A stretch of DNA of 64,000 bases from Bacillus mojavensis RO-H-1 = KCTC 3706 (GTDB lineage: Bacteria; Bacillota; Bacilli; Bacillales; Bacillaceae). The notes under the pieces are model-generated. The model had not been told where the DNA came from. It saw nothing but the letters and a program-made list of their open reading frames with translations, and made no database searches. A program made the position numbers and the translations under genes. The stretch lies in NCBI RefSeq assembly GCF_000245335.1, contig NZ_JH600305.1, positions 248,001 through 312,000 of the forward strand, written 5' to 3'. Numbering within the stretch: position 1 is the first letter of the stretch; each line of letters starts with the position of its first letter. Shown in pieces: positions 18,522-28,811 of this stretch.

Positions 18522-19349
18522 CTATTTTTTCTGGCACTTGGCGCAAAAATGCGTGCCTCTGCCTCCGACGACAATTTTTGTAATCATTGTTCCGCAATTT
18601 TTGCAGGGCTCATCTTTTTTTCCGTACACAAAATGCTGCAGCTGAAACATTCCGATTTCTCCTTGGGAATTGATATACGACCGGACAGTGCTTCCGCCGG
18701 CATCAATCGCTTCCTGAAGGGTATTTTTAATTTCAGCATGAAGTTTTTTGATTTTTTGATCTGACAGCTGATTTGCTTTTGTCTCGGGATGAACGCCCGC
18801 TCTGAACAGAGCCTCGTCCACATAAATGTTTCCGAGTCCGACGACCGTTTTCTGATCCAGAAGAGCAGTTTTGACAGCTCGGTTTGTTTTCTCCAGCCGC
18901 GCTTTCAAATACGCACTCGTAAATTCTTCTGCATCCGGTTCGGGTCCGAGCTGAGAAAGCGGCAGCTCCCCTGCTTCCTCTCCCGGTTTAAATAAATGCA
19001 TGGTTCCGAATTTCCGAACATCCCTGTAACGCAGCTGGGTTCCGTCCGTCATCGTAAAAATGACATGCACGTGTTTATCGTCCGGCTCCTCCTCTTGGTG
19101 AAGGCCGTACTTTCCTTCCATACGAAGGTGGGAGACCATGACATAATGATCCAAGTTAAACAGTAAAAACTTTCCCCGTCTTCCGATGGACTGGATGGTT
19201 TCTCCTGCTAAGTTTCGCGCAAATTCCTCCGGTTCGGCAGGCCGTTTGATGATATTCGGCCATCTGATCTCTACCGATTTGATTGTTTTTCCTCTTACAA
19301 GCCCGGTCAGAGTGCGCCGGACGGTTTCAACCTCTGGTAATTCCGGCAC
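18522..19349 (-). CDS. mutM: Formamidopyrimidine-DNA glycosylase
   Basis: A 275-residue Fpg glycosylase that removes 8-oxoguanine and formamidopyrimidines. The protein must begin Met-Pro-Glu because Pro2 is the catalytic nucleophile after Met removal. This fixes the start at the GTG at 19349 (MPELPEVETVRRTL), 8 nt after AAGGAAG, and rules out two upstream start codons. Helix-two-turn-helix NIYVDEALFRAGVHP and a C-terminal zinc finger (C-X2-C-X16-C-X2-C, CKNCG to CAKC) are present. It follows polA by 24 nt. Confidence 0.97.
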   Translation of the reverse strand: MPELPEVETVRRTLTGLVRGKTIKSVEIRWPNIIKRPAEPEEFARNLAGETIQSIGRRGKFLLFNLDHYVMVSHLRMEGKYGLHQEEEPDDKHVHVIFTMTDGTQLRYRDVRKFGTMHLFKPGEEAGELPLSQLGPEPDAEEFTSAYLKARLEKTNRAVKTALLDQKTVVGLGNIYVDEALFRAGVHPETKANQLSDQKIKKLHAEIKNTLQEAIDAGGSTVRSYINSQGEIGMFQLQHFVYGKKDEPCKNCGTMITKIVVGGRGTHFCAKCQKK

Positions 19350-19373
19350 ATCCATCACTTCCTTTATCTCTGT

Positions 19374-22016
19374 TTATTTCGCATCGTACCAGGATGGGCC
19401 TGAAGCAAAGTCCACCTTTAACGGCACATCTAATGCAAGCGCATGCTCCATCACTTCTGGAACAAGCTTTTCAAGTATTTCAATTTCTTCCTTCGGCGCT
19501 TCAAAAATCAGTTCATCGTGCACTTGAAGCAGCAACCTTGCCTTCAGCTGCTTTTCTTTCAGCTTGGCTGCCATATCAATCATGGCTTTTTTAATAATAT
19601 CCGCGGCACTTCCTTGAATTGGTGTATTCATTGCCGTCCGCTCCGCAAAGCTGCGGATATTAAAGTTTCGGCTCGTCAGTTCAGGGATATAACGGCGGCG
19701 ATGCAGCAGCGTGGTTACGTAGCCTTTTTGCTTCGCGTCCTGCACCGAGTCCTCCATATACGCTTTGACACCCTTGAAGCTTTCCAAATATCGGTCGATG
19801 AATGCCCCGGCTTCTTTCCTCGTAATGCCGAGATTCTGTGAAAGCCCGTAATCACTGATGCCGTATACGATCCCGAAGTTGACCGCTTTCGCCTGGCGTC
19901 TCATCGCCGATGTCACTTCATCCTCAGCGACATGGAACACATCCATTGCTGTTTTTGTGTGAATATCCATATCGTTTGTAAAGGCTTCGATCAAATTTTC
20001 ATCCTTTGAAATGTGGGCAAGCACCCGCAGCTCGATTTGCGAGTAATCAGCCGCAAAAATGAGCCAGTCTTTTTCAGACGGAACAAAGGCCTGGCGGATC
20101 TTGCGCCCTTCCTCAAGCCTGATCGGTATGTTTTGCAGGTTTGGATCAGTCGAGCTGAGGCGCCCTGTTTGCGTTAAGGCTTGGTTAAAGCGTGTATGCA
20201 CCTTGTGTGTATCTTTTTTTGTCACCTTTAAAAGCCCTTCGATGTATGTCGATTGCAGCTTGCCTATTTGTCTGTACTGCAAAATATAGTCGACAATATC
20301 ATGTTTGTCAGCCAGCTTTTCAAGCACATCAGCAGATGTTGAATAGCCTGTTTTCGTTTTCTTCACAACTGGCAGGCCGATCTTTTCAAACAGGATGACG
20401 CCGAGCTGTTTAGGAGAATTGATATTAAACGGTTCGCCCGCAATGTCATGAATTTTTTCTTCATATTCCTTCAGCTTGGCGCTCAGTTCTTCTCCCATTC
20501 GTTTTAAGCGGTCAACATCAACCTTAACGCCTGTTGATTCCATTTCTCCGAGAATAAGCGCCAGCGGCATTTCCAGCTCCTCAAACAGCTCAAGCTGATC
20601 GTTGTTCTCCAGCTCCTGAACGAGCTTTTCCCGGAGGCTTTGAATGGCTAAAGCCTTTCTGACGAGATGCTCAGACAGTTCGCCTTCTGCCGGCACAGCG
20701 CGTTTTGCTCCCTTGCCGTAAACTGATTCATCACTTGAAACGATATGCAAGCCGTAATCCTTAGCCACACTGGCAACGTCGTCATACGAATTGCCCGGAT
20801 TAATGATATAAGCGGCAAGAACCGTATCAAACTCTGCACCTTTCAGCTCAATGCCCTGCCAGCGCAAAGCCACGACAGCCCGCTTGCTGTCAAAGACCCA
20901 TTTTTTCTGATCGTCATTTTCCACCCATTCTTTAAACACATCAGACTCGACAGCAACGTCTTTTGGAATAAAGTAGGCTCCCGTTTCGTTCACTATCGAA
21001 AATCCGAGAATCGGCACTTCATGATAATTATCGCCAATCTGTTCAACGACAAATGAAGATGGAGAAACCAATATATCGCTAGTCACGTCGGTGACTGTTT
21101 TAACATCAATTTCTTCTAAGGACTGATCTTGCTCCGCCTCTACACCGTCTTCCCCGAGCCGTTCAAGAAGCGTATTGAACCCAAGGTCCTTAAAGATGGC
21201 AATGACCTGTTCACGATTAAAGCCTTGATATTCCAGGCCCGAAACGGATACCTCAATCGGCGCATCGGTCATAATCGTTGCCAATTCCTTGCTCATCAAG
21301 GCCTGATCCTTAAATTCTTCAAGCTTTTCCTTGAGTTTTTTTCCGCTTACCTCATCAATTGATTCGAGCAGCTTTTCAACAGAATGGAATTGCTTTAAAA
21401 GCTTAATCGCGGTTTTCTCCCCGACACCCGGCACACCCGGGATGTTGTCAGAGGAATCCCCCATTAAACCCTTCATATCAATAATTTGGTCAGGCGTGAG
21501 TCCGTATTTCTCCTGGACGTGCTCTGGTGTGTAAAACTCAACATCGGTAATTCCTTTTCTCGTAATAGCAACCGTCGTCTGATCTGTTGCCAGCTGTGTT
21601 AAATCCTTATCTCCCGAGAAAACCTTTACCTCAAAGCCTTCCTTTTCAGCCGATTTCGCGAGTGTGCCGATAATGTCGTCAGCTTCGTATTGTTCCAGTT
21701 CGTAGCGGCTGATTTGATAGGCATCAAGCAGCTCGCGGATAAACGGCATTTGTTCTGAAAGCTCAGGCGGGGTTTTCTGTCTTCCGCCTTTATACTCTTT
21801 AAATGTGCCGTGACGAAACGTCGTTTTCCCGGCATCAAACGCAACCAGCATATGCGTCGGCTTTTCATCCTCAAGCATTTTCATCAAAATCATCGCAAAA
21901 CCGTAAACTGCATTTGTATGAATTCCTTTATCATTGCTTAACAGCGGCAATGCAAAAAACGCCCGGTAAGCCAGACTGTTTCCGTCTACAAGCACTAATT
22001 TTTTTCGTTCCGTCAT
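19374..22016 (-). CDS. polA: DNA polymerase I
   Basis: An 880-residue family A polymerase for Okazaki-fragment processing and repair. The 5' nuclease domain (1-300) has VDGNSLAYRAFFAL, FSGDKDLTQL and GLMGDSSDNIPGVPGVGEKT. The middle domain lacks the Asp-x-Glu metal ligands of a proofreading exonuclease (GFSIVNETGAYFIP instead), as in other Bacillus Pol I proteins, so 3'-5' exonuclease is probably absent. Polymerase motifs A (DYSQIELRVLAHIS), B (RRQAKAVNFGIVYGIS) and C (QVHDELIFEA) are intact. It heads the repair run polA-mutM. Confidence 0.97.
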   Translation of the reverse strand: MTERKKLVLVDGNSLAYRAFFALPLLSNDKGIHTNAVYGFAMILMKMLEDEKPTHMLVAFDAGKTTFRHGTFKEYKGGRQKTPPELSEQMPFIRELLDAYQISRYELEQYEADDIIGTLAKSAEKEGFEVKVFSGDKDLTQLATDQTTVAITRKGITDVEFYTPEHVQEKYGLTPDQIIDMKGLMGDSSDNIPGVPGVGEKTAIKLLKQFHSVEKLLESIDEVSGKKLKEKLEEFKDQALMSKELATIMTDAPIEVSVSGLEYQGFNREQVIAIFKDLGFNTLLERLGEDGVEAEQDQSLEEIDVKTVTDVTSDILVSPSSFVVEQIGDNYHEVPILGFSIVNETGAYFIPKDVAVESDVFKEWVENDDQKKWVFDSKRAVVALRWQGIELKGAEFDTVLAAYIINPGNSYDDVASVAKDYGLHIVSSDESVYGKGAKRAVPAEGELSEHLVRKALAIQSLREKLVQELENNDQLELFEELEMPLALILGEMESTGVKVDVDRLKRMGEELSAKLKEYEEKIHDIAGEPFNINSPKQLGVILFEKIGLPVVKKTKTGYSTSADVLEKLADKHDIVDYILQYRQIGKLQSTYIEGLLKVTKKDTHKVHTRFNQALTQTGRLSSTDPNLQNIPIRLEEGRKIRQAFVPSEKDWLIFAADYSQIELRVLAHISKDENLIEAFTNDMDIHTKTAMDVFHVAEDEVTSAMRRQAKAVNFGIVYGISDYGLSQNLGITRKEAGAFIDRYLESFKGVKAYMEDSVQDAKQKGYVTTLLHRRRYIPELTSRNFNIRSFAERTAMNTPIQGSAADIIKKAMIDMAAKLKEKQLKARLLLQVHDELIFEAPKEEIEILEKLVPEVMEHALALDVPLKVDFASGPSWYDAK

Positions 22017-22140
22017 TCAATATCCTCCTAAGAAGCAACAGCTCCTGCTTCCATTCATCTCATAATAATAGTCTATAGCTTCTCTTATTTTAACAAAGTT
22101 CAATTTGAAAGGAAAATACGCGAACCGATGAGAACACACA

Positions 22141-22176
22141 AAAAAGGACGGGAACACAAAAAGGTTCCCGCCGTCA
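22141..22176 (-). terminator. Terminator of phoPR
   Basis: Hairpin GGGAAC / GTTCCC with extra flanking pairs, followed on the minus strand by CTTTTTTGTG. It lies about 90 nt after the phoR stop; the stretch between has one further short stem (22191-22195 with 22210-22214) and nothing else that I recognise. Confidence 0.75.
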
Positions 22177-22265
22177 AAATTGGCTCCTTGGATGAAGGGG
22201 TTCTACTACATCCTACCAGCATAGGTTTAACAGTGCATGAAGATATTGTTAAAGCTTTGTAAACA

Positions 22266-24005
22266 TTAGACAGGCTTTTCAGCAGCCCACTTCAGCGTCA
22301 CAGTAAACACAGTACCGCGGCCCGGCTCGCTAGTCACATCGATTTTTCCTTCATGAGCCTCTATTAAATGCTTTACAATTGCAAGACCGAGACCGGTCCC
22401 TCCCGAGTTTCTGCTTCTATCTTTATCAACGCGGTAAAACCGTTCAAAGATGCGGGGAATTTCTTCTTTCTGGATGCCGATCCCGGTATCGGAAACTTCA
22501 ATCTGAATCTCTGTTTCACCCGGCTTGACATTGATAGCTACCGATCCCTTCTCCGGTGTATAGGTTAATGCATTGTTTACGAGATTCAAAAACACCTGTT
22601 TTAGCCGGTACGGGTCGCCCGCTACATAGAGAGGGTCTTTCGGAACGTTCAGCTGTAAAGAGATACCTTTCTCCGTCGCTTTATGCTTAAGCAGCGTCTC
22701 AATATCAGCCAGCATTTTCGCTGCATCGAACGTTTCGATGCTGAGCGTAAAGTTTTGCTGCTCAATCTTAGAAAGATCTAGCAAATCCTGCACCAATGAT
22801 TGAAGCCTTTTGCTTTCCTTTAAAATAATCGATAGAAATTCTGAAAGCGCCTCTTTATCCTCCATCGCCCCGTCTAATAGCGTTTCCGTAAACCCTTTGA
22901 TCGATGTAATCGGTGTTTTCAGCTCATGAGAAACGTTGGCCACAAAATCTTTTCTCATCTGCTCTAATTTTTTCGTTTCCGTCATGTCATGAAAAACGAG
23001 CACGATCCCTTTCCATTCATCATCCGGCCCCATAATAGGAACGCCGTCCACTTCAAAATAACGCCTTTCAATTTTGATCGGAAGTCTTAATAGCTTGCAT
23101 TTCTTCGTCTCAGTCATAAAAATGTCTTCGACAAGCTGGATCACTTCTTCATGTTCAAATGCATCATGATAAAGACGGCGCAGCATCTGATTCGGATTGA
23201 CATGAAACTGCTTCGCGTAAGACCTGTTGACGAGATTGATAAAACCTCTTCCATCAATCATAATCAGCCCGGAGCCGATGTTTTCAATCACAGTCAGCAG
23301 ACGGTCGCGCTGCATTTCCTGCGTCCTCGTCATTTCCATCAGATCAACGGCAAGGCTGTTCATGGCCCGGCCAAGCTTGTCAGAACGCCTGATATAACCG
23401 CCGTATGTACGGGCATCGTAATTCCCCTTGGACAGCTCTGTTGCCATGTTTGTGGCTGCTTCAATAGATCTTTTGTAGCGAGAGGTCATATTAGAATAAA
23501 AGAAAACAATAATTATAAAAGCGGTACAAAGACTGGCTGTCAGCATGCCCCACATCTCGCCATTCAGACCTGAGCTTTCTTCACGGGAAGTAAGCAGCAC
23601 ATACCCCGTTTTTTCGCCTTTGCTCCTAAGCGAAAGCCCATAATAAAGCATATTCTCCTCTTTCGCGAGAACTCCCTCATGACCGGAGACAAGCGCCTGC
23701 ACCTGCGAAGAATCCGCCGCGCTGCCGTCAGACCCGTACAGCACCTTTCCTTCTGTATCGATAACGGAGGCTTCTACATCAAGCGCACTGCCTGCATCTT
23801 TAATGACTTTCTCATTTGCCTGGTCATTCAGATTGCCGGCATCAAGCAGCGAAGCCATGTATTTGGCTTCCTTTTCAATGTGTTCCTCCGATTTTTTTTG
23901 ATCAGAAGATTCAAAGAGCTGCTGTAAAAACAGCCCGAGTACACTAAACACCACAATCATACAGACAACAAGCACAGAAAAAAGGCGCACACGATATTTA
24001 ATCAT
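22266..24005 (-). CDS. phoR: PhoR, phosphate-starvation sensor histidine kinase
   Basis: A 579-residue kinase: membrane segment ~9-29, extracytoplasmic sensor ~30-150, second membrane segment ~152-172, HAMP ~175-225, PAS ~235-345, HisKA with phosphoacceptor in [14 protein letters not shown] (His ~360), and an ATPase domain with [18 protein letters not shown] and [10 protein letters not shown]. It phosphorylates PhoP when wall teichoic acid intermediates and phosphate signal starvation. It overlaps the end of phoP by 8 nt. Confidence 0.96.
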   Translation of the reverse strand: MIKYRVRLFSVLVVCMIVVFSVLGLFLQQLFESSDQKKSEEHIEKEAKYMASLLDAGNLNDQANEKVIKDAGSALDVEASVIDTEGKVLYGSDGSAADSSQVQALVSGHEGVLAKEENMLYYGLSLRSKGEKTGYVLLTSREESSGLNGEMWGMLTASLCTAFIIIVFFYSNMTSRYKRSIEAATNMATELSKGNYDARTYGGYIRRSDKLGRAMNSLAVDLMEMTRTQEMQRDRLLTVIENIGSGLIMIDGRGFINLVNRSYAKQFHVNPNQMLRRLYHDAFEHEEVIQLVEDIFMTETKKCKLLRLPIKIERRYFEVDGVPIMGPDDEWKGIVLVFHDMTETKKLEQMRKDFVANVSHELKTPITSIKGFTETLLDGAMEDKEALSEFLSIILKESKRLQSLVQDLLDLSKIEQQNFTLSIETFDAAKMLADIETLLKHKATEKGISLQLNVPKDPLYVAGDPYRLKQVFLNLVNNALTYTPEKGSVAINVKPGETEIQIEVSDTGIGIQKEEIPRIFERFYRVDKDRSRNSGGTGLGLAIVKHLIEAHEGKIDVTSEPGRGTVFTVTLKWAAEKPV

Positions 24006-24720
24006 TCATTTTTGGCTCCTCCAATTTATACCCCAATCCCCTAATGGTTTTAATATAGATCGGTTTTTTTGTATTCGTTTCAATTTTGTCTCGAAGATGG
24101 CTGATATGCACATCAACAATTCTCGTATCTCCGGCAAAATCGTAATTCCAGACAGCGCTCAGAAGCAAATCTCTCGTCAGCACTCTGCCTTTATGTCTGC
24201 CTAAATACAAAAGCAGCTCAAATTCTTTCGGTGTCAGCTCAAGCTGATTTTCTTTAAAATAAGCTTCATAGTGATCGGGCAGGATCTTCAAATCGCCGAT
24301 AACAATCTGCCCTTCGGTTTCCTCGTTTTTCATGTCATTAGAGGGTGCAGCCATTTCAGAACGCCTTAAAATAGCTTTTACTCTTGCATTGACTTCTCGA
24401 GGACTGAAAGGCTTGGTCATATAATCATCAGCACCAAGCTCAAGCCCTAGTACTTTGTCAAATTCTTCATCCTTCGCAGTCAGCATTAAAATAGGAAACA
24501 TGAGTTTTTGCTGTCTCAGCTGCTTGCATACTTCAATTCCATCCAGCTTTGGAAGCATCACATCAAGCACAATCAAATCAGGATTTTCTGTTTCCGCCCT
24601 TTTGAGTGCTTCTTCTCCATCCGAAGCAGTAATAACCTCATAGCCTGATCGCTCCAAATTGTACTGCAAAAGTGTAACGATAGATTCTTCATCATCCACA
24701 ACTAAAATTTTCTTGTTCAT
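23998..24720 (-). CDS. phoP: PhoP, phosphate-starvation response regulator
   Basis: A 240-residue OmpR-family regulator. The receiver has D9/D10, phosphoacceptor D53 ([10 protein letters not shown]) and Lys ~102 (MTKPF). The C-terminal winged helix ([20 protein letters not shown] to [13 protein letters not shown]) binds pho boxes. It controls alkaline phosphatases, phosphate uptake and teichoic/teichuronic acid genes. A cre-like site lies 160 nt upstream of the start. It is downstream of mdh, separated by a strong terminator. Confidence 0.96.
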   Translation of the reverse strand: MNKKILVVDDEESIVTLLQYNLERSGYEVITASDGEEALKRAETENPDLIVLDVMLPKLDGIEVCKQLRQQKLMFPILMLTAKDEEFDKVLGLELGADDYMTKPFSPREVNARVKAILRRSEMAAPSNDMKNEETEGQIVIGDLKILPDHYEAYFKENQLELTPKEFELLLYLGRHKGRVLTRDLLLSAVWNYDFAGDTRIVDVHISHLRDKIETNTKKPIYIKTIRGLGYKLEEPKMND

Positions 24721-24879
24721 GCTGTGCCTCCAGTATCTTAATTCCCCGACATCCTATTTCTCTATTTTATGTCATCTTACCATGTTTCATGATTTTATTT
24801 TATCGAAAGCCGGACATTCCGACAATTCGCCTTTTACATCATTTTAAAAGAAAAATACAAGAGGCAGCTGAGGAATAAA

Positions 24880-24893
24880 GGGGAGCGCTTTCA
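24880..24893 (-). promoter_or_regulatory. Possible cre site upstream of phoP
   Basis: Minus-strand TGAAAGCGCTCCCC matches the CcpA consensus at 12 of 14 positions. CcpA control of phoPR is known in B. subtilis; assignment to this exact site is my inference. Confidence 0.4.
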
Positions 24894-24900
24894 TTTGTAA

Positions 24901-24945
24901 TAAAAAGAGAAAGGCTTCGATTAAATCAGCCTTTCTCTTTTTATT
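24901..24945 (-). terminator. Terminator after mdh
   Basis: A long hairpin (AAAAAGAGAAAGGC with its complement, 13-nt loop) directly after the mdh stop, ending the citZ-icd-mdh cluster. Confidence 0.85.
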
Positions 24946-25884
24946 TTAGGATAATACTTTCATCACATTTTTGACAGATTCAACTGATTTATTCAGCTGT
25001 TCTTTTTCGTACTCTGTCAATTCAAGCTCAATGATTTGTTCAAGTCCGTTTCCGCCAACAATTGTCGGAACACCAAGGTAAATGCCTTCATAGCCGTATT
25101 CCCCTTCAAGATAAGCAATTGTCGGAAGGACGCGGCGCTGATCTTTTAAGATCGCTTCGATCATTTCTGTCAGAGAAGCCGCAGGCGCATAATACGCGCT
25201 TCCGTTTCCTAAAAGATTCACGATCTCGCCGCCGCCTTTTCTTGTGCGCTCCACAATGGCGTCAATCCGGTCTTTTGGAATGAGGGTTTCAAGCGGGATA
25301 CCGCCAGCATAAGAATAACGTACAAGCGGCACCATATCGTCACCGTGTCCGCCGAGAACAAAACCAGTCACATCTTTCACTGACAAGTTTAATTCCTCCG
25401 CCACAAACGTTCTGAATCTTGCCGTATCAAGCACACCTGATTGGCCGATTACGCGCTCTTTCGGGAAGCCAGACTCTTTATATACTGCGTATGTCATTGC
25501 ATCAACAGGGTTTGTCAAAACCACAATGATAGAGTCAGGAGAATATTTCACGATTTCTCGTGTAACGCTTCTCATAATTTTTTCGTTTGTAGAGACTAGA
25601 TCATCCCTGCTCATACCAGGTTTTCTTGCGATACCGGCTGTAATGACAACAATGTCAGAACCCGCGGTATCCTCATAATTAGATGTACCCGTAATTTTCG
25701 CGTCAAAGCCTTGAACCGGGCTGGCTTCCAGCATATCAAGGGCTTTTCCTTTCGTCGGGTTCTCTAATTGCGGGATATCAACGAGAACAACGTCCGCCAG
25801 CTCTTTTTGAGCGGTTAAGAAAGCTGTTGTCGCTCCGGTAAAACCTGCTCCGATAACAGAAACTTTTTTACGAGTATTTCCCAT
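24946..25884 (-). CDS. mdh: Malate dehydrogenase
   Basis: A 312-residue LDH-like NAD malate dehydrogenase, oxidising malate to oxaloacetate in the TCA cycle. NAD motif [10 protein letters not shown] is at ~11-20, substrate-binding Arg in [16 protein letters not shown] (~87), and catalytic Asp/His in [10 protein letters not shown] (~150) and [11 protein letters not shown] (His ~180). It is the third gene of the citZ-icd-mdh cluster, 43 nt after icd. Confidence 0.97.
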   Translation of the reverse strand: MGNTRKKVSVIGAGFTGATTAFLTAQKELADVVLVDIPQLENPTKGKALDMLEASPVQGFDAKITGTSNYEDTAGSDIVVITAGIARKPGMSRDDLVSTNEKIMRSVTREIVKYSPDSIIVVLTNPVDAMTYAVYKESGFPKERVIGQSGVLDTARFRTFVAEELNLSVKDVTGFVLGGHGDDMVPLVRYSYAGGIPLETLIPKDRIDAIVERTRKGGGEIVNLLGNGSAYYAPAASLTEMIEAILKDQRRVLPTIAYLEGEYGYEGIYLGVPTIVGGNGLEQIIELELTEYEKEQLNKSVESVKNVMKVLS

Positions 25885-25927
25885 GTCTCTCTTCTCCTTT
25901 ATGGCTAATTTTAGGCTTTTTCCTAGC

Positions 25928-27199
25928 TTAGTCCATGTTTTTAATTAATTCTTCTCCGAACTCTGAACATTTAACTTCAGTCGCGCCGTCCATTAATCTG
26001 GCAAAATCGTAAGTTACGACTTTAGAAGCGATTGTTTTTTCCATAGATGTAATGATTAAATCAGCCGCTTCATTCCATCCTAAATGCTCAAGAAGCAGCA
26101 CACCTGAAAGAATAACTGAAGATGGGTTTACCTTATCAAGTCCGGCGTATTTAGGAGCCGTTCCATGTGTCGCCTCGAAAATCGCATGTCCTGTTTCGTA
26201 GTTGATGTTCGCACCAGGAGCAATACCGATTCCGCCTACTTGCGCCGCAAGAGCGTCAGAAATATAGTCTCCGTTAAGGTTCATTGTTGCAACAACATCA
26301 AATTCGCTTGGACGTGTCAGGATCTGCTGAAGGAAAATATCAGCAATGCTGTCTTTGATAATGATTTTGCCTGCTGCTTCTGCTTCGCTTTGCGCTTTAT
26401 TAGCGGCGTCTTTTCCGTCTTTTTCAGCAATGCGGTCATATTCAGCCCATGTGAAGACTTTTTCGCCGTATTCTCTCTCTGCAAGCTCATAGCCCCAGTT
26501 TTTGAAGGCGCCTTCCGTGAACTTCATGATGTTTCCTTTGTGTACAAGCGTTACAGACTTGCGGCCGTGCTCAATCGCATAATCAATTGCCGCTCTGACC
26601 AGACGGCTTGTTCCTTCTTCAGAAACAGGCTTAATACCGATACCTGACGTTTCAGGGAAACGAATTTTGTTGACATTCAATTCATTTTGCAGGAAACTGA
26701 TGAGCTTTTGCACTTCTTCAGAGCCTTTTGCGTACTCGATGCCTGCGTAAATATCTTCTGTATTTTCACGGAAGATGACCATGTCAGTATCTTCAGGGCG
26801 TTTTACCGGAGACGGCACTCCAGTAAAATATCTTACCGGTCTCAGGCAAACGAATAGGTCAAGCTCTTGTCTTAGCGCTACGTTCAAAGAACGGATACCG
26901 CCGCCGACAGGTGTCGTTAACGGGCCTTTAATCGCGATGAAATATTCGCGGATGACATCTAATGTTTCAGCAGGAAGCCACTCACCTGTTTTATTATAAG
27001 CCTTTTCTCCGGCATAAACTTCTTTCCACGTAATTTTCTTTTCACCTTTATATGCTTTTTCTACTGCGGCTTCCAAAACTTTTGAAGCCGCATTCCAAAT
27101 ATCAGGACCGGTTCCGTCTCCTTCAATAAACGGGATAATCGGGTTGTTTGGTACGTTTAATACTCCATTAGAGACTGTAATTTTTTCACCTTGTGCCAC
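25928..27199 (-). CDS. icd: Isocitrate dehydrogenase (NADP)
   Basis: A 423-residue NADP isocitrate dehydrogenase. The phosphate/substrate loop is [20 protein letters not shown] (~100-119), followed by [17 protein letters not shown], the catalytic region [20 protein letters not shown] with its Lys, and the NADP site [18 protein letters not shown]. It produces 2-oxoglutarate and much of the cell's NADPH. It lies between citZ and mdh; a hairpin after citZ may reduce read-through into it. Confidence 0.97.
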   Translation of the reverse strand: MAQGEKITVSNGVLNVPNNPIIPFIEGDGTGPDIWNAASKVLEAAVEKAYKGEKKITWKEVYAGEKAYNKTGEWLPAETLDVIREYFIAIKGPLTTPVGGGIRSLNVALRQELDLFVCLRPVRYFTGVPSPVKRPEDTDMVIFRENTEDIYAGIEYAKGSEEVQKLISFLQNELNVNKIRFPETSGIGIKPVSEEGTSRLVRAAIDYAIEHGRKSVTLVHKGNIMKFTEGAFKNWGYELAEREYGEKVFTWAEYDRIAEKDGKDAANKAQSEAEAAGKIIIKDSIADIFLQQILTRPSEFDVVATMNLNGDYISDALAAQVGGIGIAPGANINYETGHAIFEATHGTAPKYAGLDKVNPSSVILSGVLLLEHLGWNEAADLIITSMEKTIASKVVTYDFARLMDGATEVKCSEFGEELIKNMD

Positions 27200-27318
27200 A
27201 ATAAAAACCTCCCAGTATGTAATTCATATTTAGAAAACATTTTATTTTTCTTATATAGAAAACAAAATGATTTTTCTTAACATTCTAAAGTGTAAACTAC
27301 CTTTGATGTTCTGAACAA

Positions 27319-27349
27319 GAGGCTAACTTCATTACCATAAGCCAGCCTC
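27319..27349 (-). terminator. Hairpin between citZ and icd, possible attenuator
   Basis: Minus-strand GAGGCT...AGCCTC with extra inner pairs, followed by TTGTTC rather than a strong T run. It is likely a weak terminator or mRNA-stability element that sets citZ above icd-mdh. Confidence 0.45.
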
Positions 27350-27359
27350 CCATGGTTCT

Positions 27360-28478
27360 TTAGGCTCTTTCTTCAATCGGAACAAAAGTTTGTTTGTCAG
27401 GGCCTGTGTAATCTGCACGCGGGCGGATCAGGCGGTTATTGTCGTACTGCTCAAGGATATGAGCGAGCCAGCCGGACATTCTGCTCACAGCAAAAATCGG
27501 TGTAAACAGGTCATGGTCAATTCCGAGGCTGTGATAAACAGAAGCGGAATAAAAATCAACGTTAGGCGGAAGCTTTTTTTCTGATGTCACGATTTCTTCG
27601 ATGCGAATCGACATGTCATACCATTTGCTTTCGCCAGTCAGGTTGGTCAGGCGTTTACTCATTTCTTTTAAATGTTTGGCGCGTGGATCGCCATGCTTAT
27701 AAACGCGATGTCCGAAGCCCATTATTTTTTCTTTCTTTTCCATCTTGGCGCGAACGAAAGGCTCGACATTCTCCACTTCGCCAATCTCTGTCAGCATTTT
27801 CATGACGCCTTCGTTTGCTCCGCCGTGAAGCGGGCCCTTCAGTGCGCCGATTGCGGCAGTAATGCCTGAATAGATATCAGAAAGTGTTGCGACGCAGACC
27901 CTTGCTGTGAACGTTGACGCGTTCAGCTCGTGATCGGCATGTAAAATCAGCGCTTTGTTGAAAGCTTCAACCTCAATTGGCGAAGGCTCTTCACCGTTTA
28001 ATGTGTAGAGAAAATTCTCGGCAATGCCGTAGTCTTCTCTTGGTTCAACAGGCTCAAGACCTTTGCGGATTCTGGAAAACGCTGCAACCAAACCAGGCAC
28101 CTTTGCCTGAAGGCGGATCGCCTTTCTGTAGTTGGCTTCCGGGTTCATGGTATCAGCCTCGCTGTCAAGCAGGCCTAGTAAAGAAATCGCTGTCCGAAGA
28201 GCAGCCATGGGATGAACATTTTCGAGGGAATAAGATTTGAAGTGCTCAATAATTTCTTGCGGAACGGCAGCTTCTTTTGCTAACTGCTGTTTTAACTCAT
28301 CAAGCTCTTTTTTGTTTGGCAGCCTTAAGTGCCAAAGTAAGTAAATGATTTCTTCAAAACTCGCATTCTCTGTCAAATCATCGATATCATACCCCACATA
28401 TGTAAGGGTATCATCAATAATCGAACTAACAGATGATGTTGTTGCTACAACCCCTTCAAGACCGCGTGTCGCTGTCAT
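27360..28478 (-). CDS. citZ: Citrate synthase II
   Basis: A 372-residue citrate synthase, joining acetyl-CoA and oxaloacetate. Catalytic residues are visible in LKGPLHGGANEGV (His ~222), MGFGHRVYKHGDPRA (His ~261) and VDFYSASVYHSLGI (Asp ~312). The ATG at 28478 follows AAAGGAGAT; an earlier in-frame codon gives three extra residues with poor spacing. The promoter region holds a CcpC-type dyad and a cre-like site, as known for citZ. Confidence 0.97.
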   Translation of the reverse strand: MTATRGLEGVVATTSSVSSIIDDTLTYVGYDIDDLTENASFEEIIYLLWHLRLPNKKELDELKQQLAKEAAVPQEIIEHFKSYSLENVHPMAALRTAISLLGLLDSEADTMNPEANYRKAIRLQAKVPGLVAAFSRIRKGLEPVEPREDYGIAENFLYTLNGEEPSPIEVEAFNKALILHADHELNASTFTARVCVATLSDIYSGITAAIGALKGPLHGGANEGVMKMLTEIGEVENVEPFVRAKMEKKEKIMGFGHRVYKHGDPRAKHLKEMSKRLTNLTGESKWYDMSIRIEEIVTSEKKLPPNVDFYSASVYHSLGIDHDLFTPIFAVSRMSGWLAHILEQYDNNRLIRPRADYTGPDKQTFVPIEERA

Positions 28479-28575
28479 ATATAACATCTCCTTTTCAATA
28501 AATTTCCCCTTTAAGAGTGTTGTAAAAACATGAGGCTAACTTAAAAAGCATGTTGTAAGTATTTCTTCCCCCAAA

Positions 28576-28589
28576 AGAAAATGCTTACA
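28576..28589 (-). promoter_or_regulatory. cre-like CcpA site in the citZ leader
   Basis: Minus-strand TGTAAGCATTTTCT matches the cre consensus at 13 of 14 positions. It lies about 100 nt before the citZ start, downstream of the CcpC dyad, where CcpA could block elongation. Confidence 0.65.
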
Positions 28590-28633
28590 TTTTACAGCCT
28601 GCTGGTGCTGAAACCCTTTGCTTATGAAAGAAC

Positions 28634-28648
28634 ATAACAAATTCTTAT
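28634..28648 (-). promoter_or_regulatory. CcpC-type operator of citZ
   Basis: Minus-strand ATAAGAATTTGTTAT is the ATAA...TTAT dyad recognised by the citrate-responsive repressor CcpC. A half-site (CATAAG) lies just downstream at 28620-28626. The 330-nt gap from citZ to ytwI holds only these sites, the citZ leader and the ytwI terminator. Confidence 0.7.
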
Positions 28649-28780
28649 AAGCTTTTTTAAGTTTGTGCCTATTCCTATTATAAACAATAATCAGACATTT
28701 GTTAAATGTTTACCTATAATTTTTTTTTTCATTTTATGATTTTCCCGAAAAAACGCCTTTATTTGCGGGTTTTCGGCATA

Positions 28781-28811
28781 AAAAAAAAGCGGCAGCAAGC
28801 CGCTTTTTTTT
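28781..28811 (-). terminator. Terminator after ytwI
   Basis: Stem AAGCGGC / GCCGCTT with runs of A and T on both sides, just before the ytwI stop in plus-strand coordinates. Confidence 0.85.
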
